From: UBA946 sp031550725
GTDB taxonomy: Bacteria > Bacillota > Clostridia > Oscillospirales > Ruminococcaceae
DNA: 64,000 bases
Reading direction: 5' to 3'
Assembly (NCBI GenBank): GCA_031550725.1
Contig: JAVBOH010000007.1
Location: 75,619-139,618, forward strand
Under the pieces are notes generated by a model. It was given only the letters and a program-made list of their open reading frames with translations. It ran no database searches and had not been told where the DNA came from. Below, piece after piece: positions 41,909-51,666 of this stretch. Each line of letters begins with the position of its first letter. The first letter of the stretch is position 1. The position numbers were made by a program, and so were the translations under genes.

Positions 41909-43108
41909 ATGGGAAAAGCTCTTATTATCGGCTGCGGCGGAGTTGCCTCCGTAGTTATTCACAAATGCTGTCAGAATTCTTCAGTTTTCGGGGAAATTAT
42001 GATTGCCTCAAGAACAAAATCAAAGTGTGATGCCATAAAAGCTAAGCTTGACGGTGGAAAAACTATTATTCATACTGCACAGGTTGATGCTGATAATGTG
42101 TCTGAATTAGTAGCATTGATGAAGGATTTCAAGCCTGATATCTGTATTAATGTTGCACTTCCATATCAGGATTTGACTATTATGGATGCTTGCTTAGAGT
42201 GCAAGGTTGACTATGTTGACACTGCAAACTATGAACCTTTAGACACTGCAAAGTTTGAATATAAGTGGCAGTGGGAATATAAAGAGCGTTTTGAAAAGGC
42301 TGGCATTACAGCACTTCTTGGAAGTGGCTTTGATCCTGGTGTAACAGGCGTTTTCAGCGCATATGGCTTAAAGCATTATTTTGACGAGATTCATTATATT
42401 GACATTCTTGACTGTAATGCAGGCGACCATGGCTATCCATTCGCAACTAACTTTAACCCTGAAATCAATATTCGTGAGGTAACAGCAAAGGGCTCATATA
42501 TTGAGGATGGCAAGTGGATTGAAACTGAGCCAATGGAAATTAAGCGTGTTTATGACTTCCCTGAGGTAGGCGAAAAGGATATGTACTTGCTGCACCATGA
42601 GGAGCTTGAATCACTTGCTTTGAACATCACTGGTATTAAGAGAATTCGTTTCTTCATGACATTTGGTCAAAGTTATTTAACTCATTTGAAGTGTCTTGAA
42701 AATGTTGGTATGGCATCAATTGAGCCTATTGATTTTGAAGGTCAAAAGATTGTACCTCTCCAGTTTTTAAAAGCTGTACTTCCTGACCCTGCATCGCTTG
42801 GTCCTCGCACAAAGGGTAAGACTAATATCGGCTGTATCATGCAAGGAGTTAAGGATGGCAAGCCTGTTAAGTATTATGTATATAATGTTTGCGTGCATGA
42901 GGAATGCTATGCTGAGGTTGGCTCACAGGCTATTTCATATACAACAGGTGTGCCTGCAATGATTGGTGCGATGATGGTTATGACAGGCAAGTGGAAAAAA
43001 GCAGGCGTTTATAATATTGAGGAATTTGACCCTGATCCATTTATGGATGCTCTTAATGAATGGGGACTTCCTTGGAAAGAATCATTCGACCCACAATTAG
43101 TTGATTAA
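41909..43108 (+). CDS. carboxynorspermidine/carboxyspermidine synthase (saccharopine dehydrogenase family)
   Basis: 399 residues starting MGKALIIGCGGVASVVIHKC behind AAAGGATGGTAATAAAA. NAD(P)-binding GCGGVAS motif, DYVDTANYEPLDTAKFEYKWQWEY and GSGFDPGVTGVFSAYGLKHYFD, all characteristic of the carboxynorspermidine synthase branch. It condenses putrescine (or 1,3-diaminopropane) with aspartate semialdehyde in the alternative spermidine pathway of gut bacteria. The decarboxylase NspC is not in this window. The gene is monocistronic. Confidence 0.88.
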   Translation: MGKALIIGCGGVASVVIHKCCQNSSVFGEIMIASRTKSKCDAIKAKLDGGKTIIHTAQVDADNVSELVALMKDFKPDICINVALPYQDLTIMDACLECKVDYVDTANYEPLDTAKFEYKWQWEYKERFEKAGITALLGSGFDPGVTGVFSAYGLKHYFDEIHYIDILDCNAGDHGYPFATNFNPEINIREVTAKGSYIEDGKWIETEPMEIKRVYDFPEVGEKDMYLLHHEELESLALNITGIKRIRFFMTFGQSYLTHLKCLENVGMASIEPIDFEGQKIVPLQFLKAVLPDPASLGPRTKGKTNIGCIMQGVKDGKPVKYYVYNVCVHEECYAEVGSQAISYTTGVPAMIGAMMVMTGKWKKAGVYNIEEFDPDPFMDALNEWGLPWKESFDPQLVD

Positions 43109-43112
43109 AATT

Positions 43113-43150
43113 TGCAGTTACATGAATTTGATTTCATGTAACTGTTTTTT
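43113..43150 (+). terminator. terminator of the carboxynorspermidine synthase gene
   Basis: CAGTTACATGAA/TTCATGTAACTG hairpin followed by T7. The arm GCAGTTACATGA is shared with the hairpin at 45970-46017 on the other side of the chemoreceptor gene. The remaining gap to 43332 is AT-rich with nothing recognised. Confidence 0.75.
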
Positions 43151-43332
43151 TATATTCTTATCAATTATAATTATACTACATAATAATAGTAACATACAAT
43201 AACATCTTTAAATTAATGTTATGTGACATATTGTTACAAGTAAAGTATAGGAAAATAAAGACATTTAAAAATAACTTACAAACAGCAAAGATGCTCGCCA
43301 CTTTGAAACCGTTTATTTTTGCTATCTCAAAA

Positions 43333-43358
43333 AAGGACTGTCGAAACCGACAGTCCTT
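43333..43358 (-). terminator. terminator of the chemoreceptor gene
   Basis: Perfect stem AAGGACTGTCG/CGACAGTCCTT, T6 on the reverse strand. Confidence 0.75.
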
Positions 43359-43416
43359 AAATTATATTATTACTTAATGCCTACAAAAATACAATGTATT
43401 TTCGTTTATAAACACA

Positions 43417-45471
43417 TTACTTTAGCTTGAACTGAGCAACCAAATCAGCAAGAACAATAGTCTGACCATTCATTTCTTCTGATGCAGCGGCACTTTCTTC
43501 GGCAGTAGCACTATTCTGCTGAACAACCTCAGAAACCTGACTGATACCAACATTAATCTGGTCAATCTTCATCGACTGATCTTCAGATGAAACGGCGATA
43601 TCATTAATGATTTCTGTACTCTCAAGAATACCAGAAACAATAAGGTTAAGCGATGCAGCAGTTTCATTAGCAATCCTAGTACCAAGCTCAGCCTTTTCAA
43701 TGGAGCTGCTGATCATACTGCCAGTGTTCTTTGCAGCCTCAGCGGATTTTGATGCAAGATTTCTAACTTCGTCAGCAACGACAGCAAATCCCTTACCCGC
43801 TTCACCCGCACGAGCAGCCTCAACAGCAGCATTAAGTGCAAGAATATTAGTCTGGAATGCGATATCATCAATAACCTTGATAACCTTGCTGATATTCTGG
43901 CTGGACTCATTAATTTCCTTAACAGCAGCCATCATATTATTCATTTCTTCTTCGCCCTTTTGCGCATTAGACTTAATAGCCTCAGACAATGTTGCAGCCT
44001 TGTTAGCCTTTGTTGCATTTTCCTTTGTAGCTTGTGCGATTTCAAAGATTGCACTGCTTAATTCTTCAACAGAGGATGCCTGCTCAGTAGAGCCTGTTGC
44101 AAGTGTCTGTGCACCGTCAGCAATCTGCTTTGAGCCAGAGGATACCTGCTCACTTGCTGAATTAATTCCGCTAAACATATCGTTAAGATTATCAATGGTG
44201 TTTTTAAGCGCATTACCCATTGTATCTTCAGCACCAATCGGTGCGATATCAACTGTAAGGTCACCCTGTGAAACCTTTTCCAAATCATCTGCAATAACAA
44301 CCAATCTATCCATCATATTAACGAACGAAAGTACAGTCTGTCCGATTTCATCACCTGAAATAGCTGACTTTGTTTCCTCGGTTTCCTCTGCAGTAAATGT
44401 CATACGTCCTGTTGTTGCAACAATATTTGTTGTTTTGTACATCTTTGCAAGAGGACCGGTAATACTTCTCATGATAATCATAGCAAGCACCAAACCGATA
44501 ATGATAGCAACGATTGCCAAAACAATAATTATTAATAGAGCAACAGATGCAGAAGAAGATGTTCTATCAAAATTTTCAGCCATCGTTTTATCAAATTCTG
44601 CTGACAGTGCCAAAACTATTTCAGTTGTTTTAACACCCTGTGCTTTTGCAGTAGTTATGTAAGTATTGCTTTCATTACAAGTATTAATGAAATTGTTTAT
44701 TACTTCAGAATAAGCAACATAATCCTTATAATATCCCTCAACGGTAGTTTTGTTATCACCAGTTAACTTAGATATTAAATCTTCATAAGCTGCTTTTGTA
44801 CTGCTGATAGTTTGTAAAAATGAGTCTGCACTTGCTGTATCATAAGTTTCAGTCATTACAGCAGCATTTCTTCTTGATTCATATACACCCTCAATAAGAT
44901 TTTTTACATCTGAAATTAAAGCAATATCCTTAGTAAGAGTAGCAGCATCTGCGTTTGCAGCGATATCCTGTTCAAGCTTTTTTGTTACAATATCATATGC
45001 GTTCTTTGCTCCGTCAACAAGACTTACACCATATGATTTCATTTCACCCTTCTGAGCTGCCATTTCAACATTACATCTCTGAATATCGCAAACATCTTTA
45101 TACCATGAATCAATACTGTCACTCATTGTATTGATGTCACCACTGAACTGATTAAGAACTTTTTCTTCGCTTGCCATCTTTCTCATGTCAGAAATATAAC
45201 CCTGAACAGTGTCATAATCCTTAACAATTCTGTCATATTCTTCGTCCTTAATAACAACATAAATTATATTTGCACCAATTCTGGCATCATTATAAGTATC
45301 AAGTAAAGTATTGCCAATAGTTTGAACATCTGAAACGTGTGAGCTGTTCTCAATATTCTTAATTGATGACACATTAGTAATTAACACAACAACCGCTAGA
45401 ATAACCATGAGAGCTAAAACTGTTCCGAAACCAATTAAAATTTTTGTTCCTACCTTTAAATTTTTAAACAT
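43417..45471 (-). CDS. methyl-accepting chemotaxis protein
   Basis: 684 residues. Transmembrane helix one (about 11-33), a helical periplasmic-type sensor of about 275 residues, helix two (ASVALLIIIVLAIVAIIIGLVLAMIIM, about 307-334), HAMP, then the cytoplasmic coiled coil with the signalling tip IDDIAFQTNILALNAAVEAARAGEAGKGFAVVADEVRNLA. Methylation helices flank it (e.g. ATAEESAAASEEMN at the end). It signals to CheA/CheW. The ligand is unknown; the sensor lacks an obvious Cache motif and looks like a four-helix bundle. GGAGAGGGGAGTAAACAATA precedes the ATG. Confidence 0.93.
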   Translation of the reverse strand: MFKNLKVGTKILIGFGTVLALMVILAVVVLITNVSSIKNIENSSHVSDVQTIGNTLLDTYNDARIGANIIYVVIKDEEYDRIVKDYDTVQGYISDMRKMASEEKVLNQFSGDINTMSDSIDSWYKDVCDIQRCNVEMAAQKGEMKSYGVSLVDGAKNAYDIVTKKLEQDIAANADAATLTKDIALISDVKNLIEGVYESRRNAAVMTETYDTASADSFLQTISSTKAAYEDLISKLTGDNKTTVEGYYKDYVAYSEVINNFINTCNESNTYITTAKAQGVKTTEIVLALSAEFDKTMAENFDRTSSSASVALLIIIVLAIVAIIIGLVLAMIIMRSITGPLAKMYKTTNIVATTGRMTFTAEETEETKSAISGDEIGQTVLSFVNMMDRLVVIADDLEKVSQGDLTVDIAPIGAEDTMGNALKNTIDNLNDMFSGINSASEQVSSGSKQIADGAQTLATGSTEQASSVEELSSAIFEIAQATKENATKANKAATLSEAIKSNAQKGEEEMNNMMAAVKEINESSQNISKVIKVIDDIAFQTNILALNAAVEAARAGEAGKGFAVVADEVRNLASKSAEAAKNTGSMISSSIEKAELGTRIANETAASLNLIVSGILESTEIINDIAVSSEDQSMKIDQINVGISQVSEVVQQNSATAEESAAASEEMNGQTIVLADLVAQFKLK

Positions 45472-45625
45472 TATTGTTTACTCCCCTCTCCGCCATTTCA
45501 GGCTTAACTGGATTAATCATAACCCTTTAAGATTTGACTGGTTTTAAATTCGAATTGTACAGTATAAGATTTTTTTGTCTCAAACATATTAAGCATTCAT
45601 TAACACTGTCAAAAACTGTATCTAT

Positions 45626-45654
45626 ATTTTAGCACGATAAAAAATATATGTCAA
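45626..45654 (-). promoter_or_regulatory. promoter of the chemoreceptor gene
   Basis: Reverse strand TTGACA (45649-45654), 17-bp spacer, TAAAAT (45626-45631), leader of about 150 nt. A second TTGACA lies further downstream. From 45660 to 45969 the region is AT-rich without recognisable features. Confidence 0.6.
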
Positions 45655-45969
45655 CTTTTGTCACATAGCCATATATACATAATTTTATCAAAATCGAAAT
45701 CAAAATACATATATATTTCCATATATTGTTATTGAGGTATATACTGTCTTTTTATAGTTTTCCTATAACATATCTAAAACATATACTTTGTTAGCGAATT
45801 TCAATACGAATTGGCATTAATCGTTTATACATATTTACTTAGCACTATCTTAGCGATATTTTAGCACAACTTTAACGCTGATTTTAAGCAATAAATCAGA
45901 AAATTCAAATTTTAGAGTAAAAGCTGCTCATTATCAGTGTATTTCTATCAAATTATTAGGCAAATGCAC

Positions 45970-46017
45970 AAAATATTGCAGTTACATGATATCTTATTCA
46001 TGTAACTGCAATATTTT
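45970..46017. repeat. perfect 20-bp-arm inverted repeat
   Basis: Arms 45970-45989 and 45998-46017 (beginning AAAATATTGCAGTTACATGA) around TATCTTAT. It has no gene ending next to it, so it is not simply a terminator. It shares its core with the hairpin at 43113-43150. Confidence 0.75.
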
Positions 46018-46084
46018 ACGAAAATGTTTAAGTCGGCTTAATATTACCTATTTGTTAAAACAATTCGATAAAACTTTGTCTAAA

Positions 46085-46272
46085 CACTTGAACTCAATTG
46101 GCTTTTCGACATGACCATTCATACACTTATGGCTGTCGATTCTGCTTAACTCATTAAATTTTCACATTTTCAAACCGAGCAGTTCTAAGAACATTGTTCT
46201 TTGAGGACGAATAGCGAGGGAGAGAAAAAGTTAGTTATGTCAAGAAAACCGCCCTTTAAGAAGGACGGTTTT
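46085..46272 (+). ncRNA. candidate structured small RNA ending in a terminator
   Basis: In the 906-bp gap between the chemoreceptor and polA genes (both minus strand), the plus strand ends in a canonical terminator (AAAACCGCCCTT/AAGGACGGTTTT, T6) with no coding gene before it. Upstream are a TCGACA/TGTCGA hairpin (46105-46139), an AAGAAC/GTTCTT hairpin, and CTTGA/TCAAG pairing that could close the unit. The size would be near 190 nt, as for 6S-like RNAs, but no 6S signature or clear promoter is recognised. Confidence 0.3.
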
Positions 46273-46277
46273 TTATT
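46245..46277 (+). terminator. orphan terminator on the plus strand
   Basis: AAAACCGCCCTT/AAGGACGGTTTT, loop TAAG, T6 run on the plus strand. No plus-strand gene lies before it, which supports a small transcript. Confidence 0.7.
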
Positions 46278-46377
46278 GGACCTGTTCGGGAACTTTGGGT
46301 AGTGGAAAAACGAAAAAAAGATCGTTTTTATGCCACACACAGTTTTCAAACAGGTCTATTATATGTTCGTTTATGCC

Positions 46378-48954
46378 TTACCCTTTAGCATCATACCAAG
46401 TAAATCCGCATTCAACATCAGCAATAAGCGGAATATCCATCCGAGCTGCATTAATCATCTCTTCGCCAAGAATTTGCATTGCCTTGTCCTTGTCTTTTGG
46501 CGATACCTCAATTATAAGTTCGTCATGCACTTGCAAAATAAGTCTTGCATCAAGCTTTTCTTCTTTTAGTCGTTTATAAACCTTAACCATAGCAATCTTT
46601 ATTATATCTGCGGCAGTTCCTTGAATTGGTGCGTTCATAGCAGCACGCTTTCCAAATGACTGTATATTTTTATTACTTGCTTTTAGTTCTGGTATATAAC
46701 GTCTGCGATTAAACATTGTAACTGCATAGCCTGTTTTTATGGCATCTTCCGTTACATTATCCATGAACTGCTTAACATTCGGGTAGTTATCAAGATAATT
46801 CTTTATATACTGGTCTGCTTGCTTGACGGTTACATTGATATCCTTTGACAGTGAAAATGCACCAATACCATAAACAATACCAAAATTAACAGCCTTTGCA
46901 GCACGTCGCATTTCAGGTGTTACCATATTAAGCGGCATATCAAAAACCTGTGCCGCTGTTGAAGTATGAATATCCATACCTGAAAGAAAGTTATCCTGCA
47001 TATTTTTGTCACCGCTCATATGGGCTAAGATACGAAGTTCAATCTGGCTGTAATCGGCGTCAAGAAGTGTATATCCCTCACTTGCTGTAAAGAACTTACG
47101 CATTTCACGTCCAAGCTCTGTGCGGATAGGAATGTTCTGCATATTAGGCTCGGTTGATGAAATGCGTCCTGTTTTAGTTTCGGTCTGCTTGAAAACGCTG
47201 CGTACACGTCCATCATCCGATACAACTTTTAATAGCCCCTCAACATAGGTTGAGTTAAGCTTTGAAAGCTGACGGAAATGCAAAATCAAATCAATAATTT
47301 CATGCTTATCACGAAGTCCATCCAGCACCTCGGCATTTGTTGAATAGCCTGTTTTTGTCTTTTTAAGTGCAGGCAAACCCATTTCATCGAAAAGCACGAC
47401 ACCTAACTGCTTTGGTGAGGCAATATTAAATTCATGTCCTGCCATGAAATAAATCTGCTGTTCAGTTGCGCCGATTTCCTCTGTAAGCTTAACGCCGAAA
47501 TCCTTAATGCCGTTTGTATCAATAGTTACACCATAATGTTCCATTGAAGCAAGAACTTCTGTTAGTGGCAGTTCAATTTGATAAAGCAAATCGTTCATAC
47601 CCATGCGTTCTACTTCGCAAAGCATAACATCACAAAGCTGCGGCAGACTGCAAATATCTGCATATTCACCCATGTTATCATAATACTTAGAGTTATATTC
47701 AATACACATTTTGCTAACTGTATAATCTGATGAGGATGTATTTAACAAATAACCTAAAATATCAGCGTCAGCTTTAATGTTTTTAAGCTCCATATTATTT
47801 TCCATGCAGAAATGATATACAGGCTTTGCTTCGAAAGTATACTTTGGTGATGGGGATGAAAGAAATTTAAGTTGTTTATTTTTATCAAATATAGTATATA
47901 TTTTATTATTATATACTATTCGTATTATACTATTAGTATATATAAATGACACATTACTATTAGTTGATATAATCTCATCAAATACATCATTGGTTAAATC
48001 AGCAATTTCATAATCTATATCCTCTGCCATAGGTTTTTCTGCCTGCTCTACTGTATCATTATTCGATGAAATAACTTTAGGATTTGCCGACGGTTTTAGC
48101 TTTAGCCTTTCAAGCAACTTATACATTTCAAGCCCTGTCAAAAGTGAGGAAAGCTCATCTTCTTTACACTCTGATATCATATAATTCTGCAGGTTATTGT
48201 CAATCGGTGCATCCAAAATTATCGTTGCAAGCCACTTGCTTTGCTCAGCATCTTCTTTACCGACACGCAGTTTTTCAAGGATTGATTTTGTGGCAGTAAG
48301 GCTATCACTTTCCAAAGAGGCATACAAGTTTTCGATGGTTTTATGCTCACTAATAAGAGCCATAGCTGTTTTTTCACCGATACCCTTAACACCCTTGATA
48401 TTATCGGAGCTATCACCCATCAATGCTTTAAGGTCGATAAGGTGGATAGGCTCAAAGCCATAGTTCTCAATAAATTTATCTGTGGTATAATTAATAAGCT
48501 CCTTCGTCGTGTGAAGAAGTACAGTACAATTATCATTTATAAGCTGTAATGAGTCCTTATCACCTGTTAAAACATAACAATGGTCACCATTATCACCGCA
48601 CATTTTTGAGAGCGTACCAAGGACATCGTCAGCCTCAAAACCTGTAAGCTCGCATACCTTTACACCCAAATCTGTAAGGAGTTCCTTTATGATTGGCATT
48701 TGCATTGCAAGTTCATCAGGCATGCCATGACGGTTAGCCTTATATGTTGCAACTTCTTTATGACGAAAAGTCGGCTCACGCAAATCAAAAGCAACCACAA
48801 TCATATCAGGGTTAATGTCATTCACAGCTTTTAAATATATATTCATAAAGCCTGTTACAGCGTTTGTGAAAACACCATTTTTATTTGAGAGTGCTTTAAT
48901 ACCATAAAAAGCTCTGTTCATAATGCTGTTGCCGTCAATTGCTAGCATTTTCAT
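46378..48954 (-). CDS. polA: DNA polymerase I
   Basis: 858 residues. N-terminal 5'-3' exonuclease (MLAIDGNSIMNRAFYGIKAL, GFEADDVLGTL, GDSSDNIKGVKGIGEKTA) with helix-hairpin-helix; C-terminal polymerase with motif A DADYSQIELRIL, motif B RRAAKAVNFGIVYG and motif C LQVHDELIIEV. The middle 3'-5' exonuclease-like domain (about 300-470) lacks the usual DxE and other acidic residues, so proofreading is probably lost, as in many Firmicutes. It fills gaps after Okazaki fragment and excision repair. Ribosome binding site GAAAGGACTTAAATTT. Confidence 0.95.
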   Translation of the reverse strand: MKMLAIDGNSIMNRAFYGIKALSNKNGVFTNAVTGFMNIYLKAVNDINPDMIVVAFDLREPTFRHKEVATYKANRHGMPDELAMQMPIIKELLTDLGVKVCELTGFEADDVLGTLSKMCGDNGDHCYVLTGDKDSLQLINDNCTVLLHTTKELINYTTDKFIENYGFEPIHLIDLKALMGDSSDNIKGVKGIGEKTAMALISEHKTIENLYASLESDSLTATKSILEKLRVGKEDAEQSKWLATIILDAPIDNNLQNYMISECKEDELSSLLTGLEMYKLLERLKLKPSANPKVISSNNDTVEQAEKPMAEDIDYEIADLTNDVFDEIISTNSNVSFIYTNSIIRIVYNNKIYTIFDKNKQLKFLSSPSPKYTFEAKPVYHFCMENNMELKNIKADADILGYLLNTSSSDYTVSKMCIEYNSKYYDNMGEYADICSLPQLCDVMLCEVERMGMNDLLYQIELPLTEVLASMEHYGVTIDTNGIKDFGVKLTEEIGATEQQIYFMAGHEFNIASPKQLGVVLFDEMGLPALKKTKTGYSTNAEVLDGLRDKHEIIDLILHFRQLSKLNSTYVEGLLKVVSDDGRVRSVFKQTETKTGRISSTEPNMQNIPIRTELGREMRKFFTASEGYTLLDADYSQIELRILAHMSGDKNMQDNFLSGMDIHTSTAAQVFDMPLNMVTPEMRRAAKAVNFGIVYGIGAFSLSKDINVTVKQADQYIKNYLDNYPNVKQFMDNVTEDAIKTGYAVTMFNRRRYIPELKASNKNIQSFGKRAAMNAPIQGTAADIIKIAMVKVYKRLKEEKLDARLILQVHDELIIEVSPKDKDKAMQILGEEMINAARMDIPLIADVECGFTWYDAKG

Positions 48955-49085
48955 AAATTTAAGTCCTTTCGTGTTTGGGCGTTTGTTAATGTAAATATAT
49001 TATACTGAAATGGTCCACCACACAGAGTCGACCCTTTGTGGTCACCATGTTATGTGAAATAAATATAGTCTAAACAATTAAATAA

Positions 49086-50111
49086 TCATTCCAAATCCTC
49101 AAGAGATAATGTCGCAACCGCATTCAAGCTTTCATCCCCACGCTTGCCTGCAAGATAATCATAATAAGCCTGACAACCAATCATAGCAGCATTATCGCCG
49201 CAAAGCGAAAGCGGCGGCATATATAAATCAAATCCATTTTTGTCACATTCAGCTTGTAATAATGTACGTACACCAGTATTAGCGGACACACCTCCTGCTA
49301 ACGCAACGGTAGTATATCCGAACTCTTTAGCGGCGGTAATAGTCTTGCTTACAAGAATTTCTGAAATAGTTTTCTGAAATGATGCTGCCATATCATTTTT
49401 ATCAATGATATCACCCTTTTGCTCGGCATTATGAACAGTATTAATAACTGCTGTTTTAAGTCCTGAAAAAGAAAAGTCATATTCACTTCCCTGCACCTTT
49501 GGGTGTGGTAGCTTATATGCATCAGCATTGCCAATCCCTGCTGCTTTGTCAATATGGACTCCCCCAGGGTATGGAAACCCAAGCACACGAGCAGCTTTAT
49601 CAAAAGCCTCGCCTGCGGCATCATCACGAGTTCTGCCAATAACTTTAAATGTAGTATAATCCGTAACCTCGATAATATGTGAATGCCCACCGCTTGCAAC
49701 CAAGCATAAATATGGCGGCTTCAATGGTTTATCTGTATCCGCACTTGCTAAGTAGTTTGCCGCAATATGCCCTGCAATGTGGTGTGTCGGAATGAGAGGT
49801 TTACCAGTCGCCATAGCAAGTCCTTTTGCAAAGCTGACACCAACTAAAAGCGCACCAATCAACCCTGGTGCATATGTCACAGCAAATGCATCGATATCCT
49901 CAAGAGTGCAGTCAGCATCGGAAAGTGACTTTTTCACAACACCTAATATATTCTCACTATGTCGGCGTGAAGCAATTTCAGGCACAACACCGCCATATTT
50001 TTTATGCTCCTCAATTTGTGTTGATACAACGTTTGAGAGAATTTTAACACCATCCTCAACAATAGAAGCAGCAGTTTCATCACAGGATGATTCAATTGCA
50101 AGTATCTTCAT
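49086..50111 (-). CDS. tsaD: tRNA N6-adenosine threonylcarbamoyltransferase
   Basis: 341 residues from MKILAIESSCDETAASIVEDG, behind GAAAGGATTTTATGAT. Catalytic subunit that transfers threonylcarbamoyl to A37 of ANN-decoding tRNAs. Motifs: metal-binding HHIAGHIAANYL, ASGGHSHII, GEAFDKAARVLGFPYPGG, and ALAGGVSANTGVR. It follows rimI by one base, in the order dusB-rimI-tsaD. The TsaB and TsaE partners are outside the window. Confidence 0.95.
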   Translation of the reverse strand: MKILAIESSCDETAASIVEDGVKILSNVVSTQIEEHKKYGGVVPEIASRRHSENILGVVKKSLSDADCTLEDIDAFAVTYAPGLIGALLVGVSFAKGLAMATGKPLIPTHHIAGHIAANYLASADTDKPLKPPYLCLVASGGHSHIIEVTDYTTFKVIGRTRDDAAGEAFDKAARVLGFPYPGGVHIDKAAGIGNADAYKLPHPKVQGSEYDFSFSGLKTAVINTVHNAEQKGDIIDKNDMAASFQKTISEILVSKTITAAKEFGYTTVALAGGVSANTGVRTLLQAECDKNGFDLYMPPLSLCGDNAAMIGCQAYYDYLAGKRGDESLNAVATLSLEDLE

Positions 50112-50112
50112 A

Positions 50113-50583
50113 TCATAAAATCCTTTCAAGAGTTTTTGTCATGAGCAAGGCATTTTCACATGGGTTTTGATAATAATTTTTACGAATACCAACATCACAA
50201 AAACCAAGAGAATGATAAAGCATTATTGCAGGTGTATTGCTTTCACGGACCTCAAGCAGATATGACGAAGTTATATTTTTAGTTGAATTTTCTAGATATG
50301 ACAACAGTTCCTTTGCAATGCCTTTTCGTCTGTAAGTCTGTGGTACGGCAACATTATAAATGTTAACCTCATCAAGCATGATATCAGCAGAAACGAATCC
50401 ACATATAACACCGTTTTCGTTCACAGCCTTGATTATAATGGAATTTTCCTTTTCCATTTCACTGATAAAAGCATTCACACTCCATGGATTTTGTATACAC
50501 TCCGCCTCTATTTCTGCAAGAATAGTTATATCGCTTTTATCAGCATTCTGAATAGTATATATATTAATCAACCTCTTTTTCAA
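50113..50583 (-). CDS. rimI: ribosomal-protein-alanine N-acetyltransferase RimI-like
   Basis: About 156 residues, GNAT fold. The acetyl-CoA-binding motif VAVPQTYRRKGIAKELLSYL and the following EVRESNTPAIMLYHSLGFCDVGIRKNYYQNPCENALLMTK are typical of RimI, which acetylates the N-terminus of S18, and the neighbourhood with tsaD supports it. No ATG start is available. TTG at 50583 with GAGAG upstream is the best candidate and overlaps the end of dusB by 20 bases. Later TTG or ATT starts at 50571-50568 are alternatives. Confidence 0.87.
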   Translation of the reverse strand: MKKRLINIYTIQNADKSDITILAEIEAECIQNPWSVNAFISEMEKENSIIIKAVNENGVICGFVSADIMLDEVNIYNVAVPQTYRRKGIAKELLSYLENSTKNITSSYLLEVRESNTPAIMLYHSLGFCDVGIRKNYYQNPCENALLMTKTLERIL

Positions 50584-51553
50584 GTTTAATTCTCTCACAT
50601 AACGCATATAAATCGTCAATACAGTTGAGTGTGCCGCATTCGTTTCTGAATTTTGCGGCATTCGGTATACCCTTAAAATAAAATGAACACTGCCTGCGTG
50701 ATTCAGCCATTGCAATGCGTTCACCCTTAAATTTTACAGCAAGCTCAACCTGATGACACATCATTTCAATTCGTTCATCCAAAGTAGGCTCAGGCAAAAT
50801 TTCACCAGTTTGCATATAATGCTCAATCTGCTTAAATACCCAAGGTCTGCCATATGAACCACGACCAATCATAACGAGGTCACACCCAGTCTGCTCATAC
50901 ATCGAAACGGCAGTTTCAGGTGAATTGACATCACCATTTCCAATAACAGCAATGCTAACACTTTCCTTTACTTGACGAATGATATCCCAGTCAGCCTTAC
51001 CGTGATACATCTGATTTTTCGTGCGGCCATGTATAGTTACAGCGGATGCACCTGCTTGCTCCATTAATTTTGCAAATGGTACAGCATTTACGTTCTGCTC
51101 ATCCCAACCCTTGCGAAATTTAACAGTAACAGGTACATCGGAATTTTTCACAGCGGCATTAACAATTTCTGCGGCAAGCTCAGGGTTTTTCATCAAAGCC
51201 GAGCCACTGCCGTTTCCTGCAATTTTCGGCACAGGACATCCCATGTTTATATCTATTATATCAGGTTTATATGCCATAAGTTTTTTTGTGGCAAGACCAA
51301 TAAATTCAGGCTCATCACCAAAAAGCTGCAAAGCATATGGGTACTCTGTATCTAAAACAGTGCAAAGCTCCTCGGTTTTTCTGTCGGAATAGCAAAGTCC
51401 CTTTGCAGAAATCATTTCCGACACCATATATGCACAGCCATTTTCCTTGCATACGCTTCGGTAAGCTCTGTCAGCAACGGATGCCATTGGAGCAAGTGCT
51501 GCGGTGCGTTTTATTTTAACATTTCCAATTTGAAATGTGTCATTATGCATATG
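50564..51553 (-). CDS. dusB: tRNA-dihydrouridine synthase
   Basis: About 329 residues, FMN-binding TIM barrel. Motifs: KIKRTAALAPMASVADRAYR, EMISAKGLCY, DINMGCPVPKIAGNGSGSALM (catalytic Cys), VTIHGRTKNQMYHGKADWDII, VIGNGDVNSPE and MIGRGSYGRPWVF, all in Dus order. It reduces uridine to dihydrouridine in tRNA D-loops. Starts at 51553 or 51547 both fit GGAGTATAAAAATAAA. First gene of the dusB-rimI-tsaD operon. Confidence 0.92.
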   Translation of the reverse strand, partial: HMHNDTFQIGNVKIKRTAALAPMASVADRAYRSVCKENGCAYMVSEMISAKGLCYSDRKTEELCTVLDTEYPYALQLFGDEPEFIGLATKKLMAYKPDIIDINMGCPVPKIAGNGSGSALMKNPELAAEIVNAAVKNSDVPVTVKFRKGWDEQNVNAVPFAKLMEQAGASAVTIHGRTKNQMYHGKADWDIIRQVKESVSIAVIGNGDVNSPETAVSMYEQTGCDLVMIGRGSYGRPWVFKQIEHYMQTGEILPEPTLDERIEMMCHQVELAVKFKGERIAMAESRRQCSFYFKGIPNAAKFRNECGTLNCIDDLYALCERIKLEKEVD

Positions 51554-51666
51554 CATTTTATTTTTATACTCCATTCGTGACAAAATACCTATTTATTATA
51601 TCATATAATCGTATTTTTTTAAATAGGTATTTGTAAAATTATACGGTAGATTTGTTTGTTTTTTGA

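Noticed and set aside
43607..44662. 351-codon open frame opposite the chemoreceptor gene
   Set aside because: It is the complement of the repetitive, alanine-rich receptor coding sequence and has no ribosome binding site.
46085..46272. Firm assignment as 6S RNA
   Set aside because: Size fits but the central bubble and a promoter could not be identified, so only a candidate RNA is reported.
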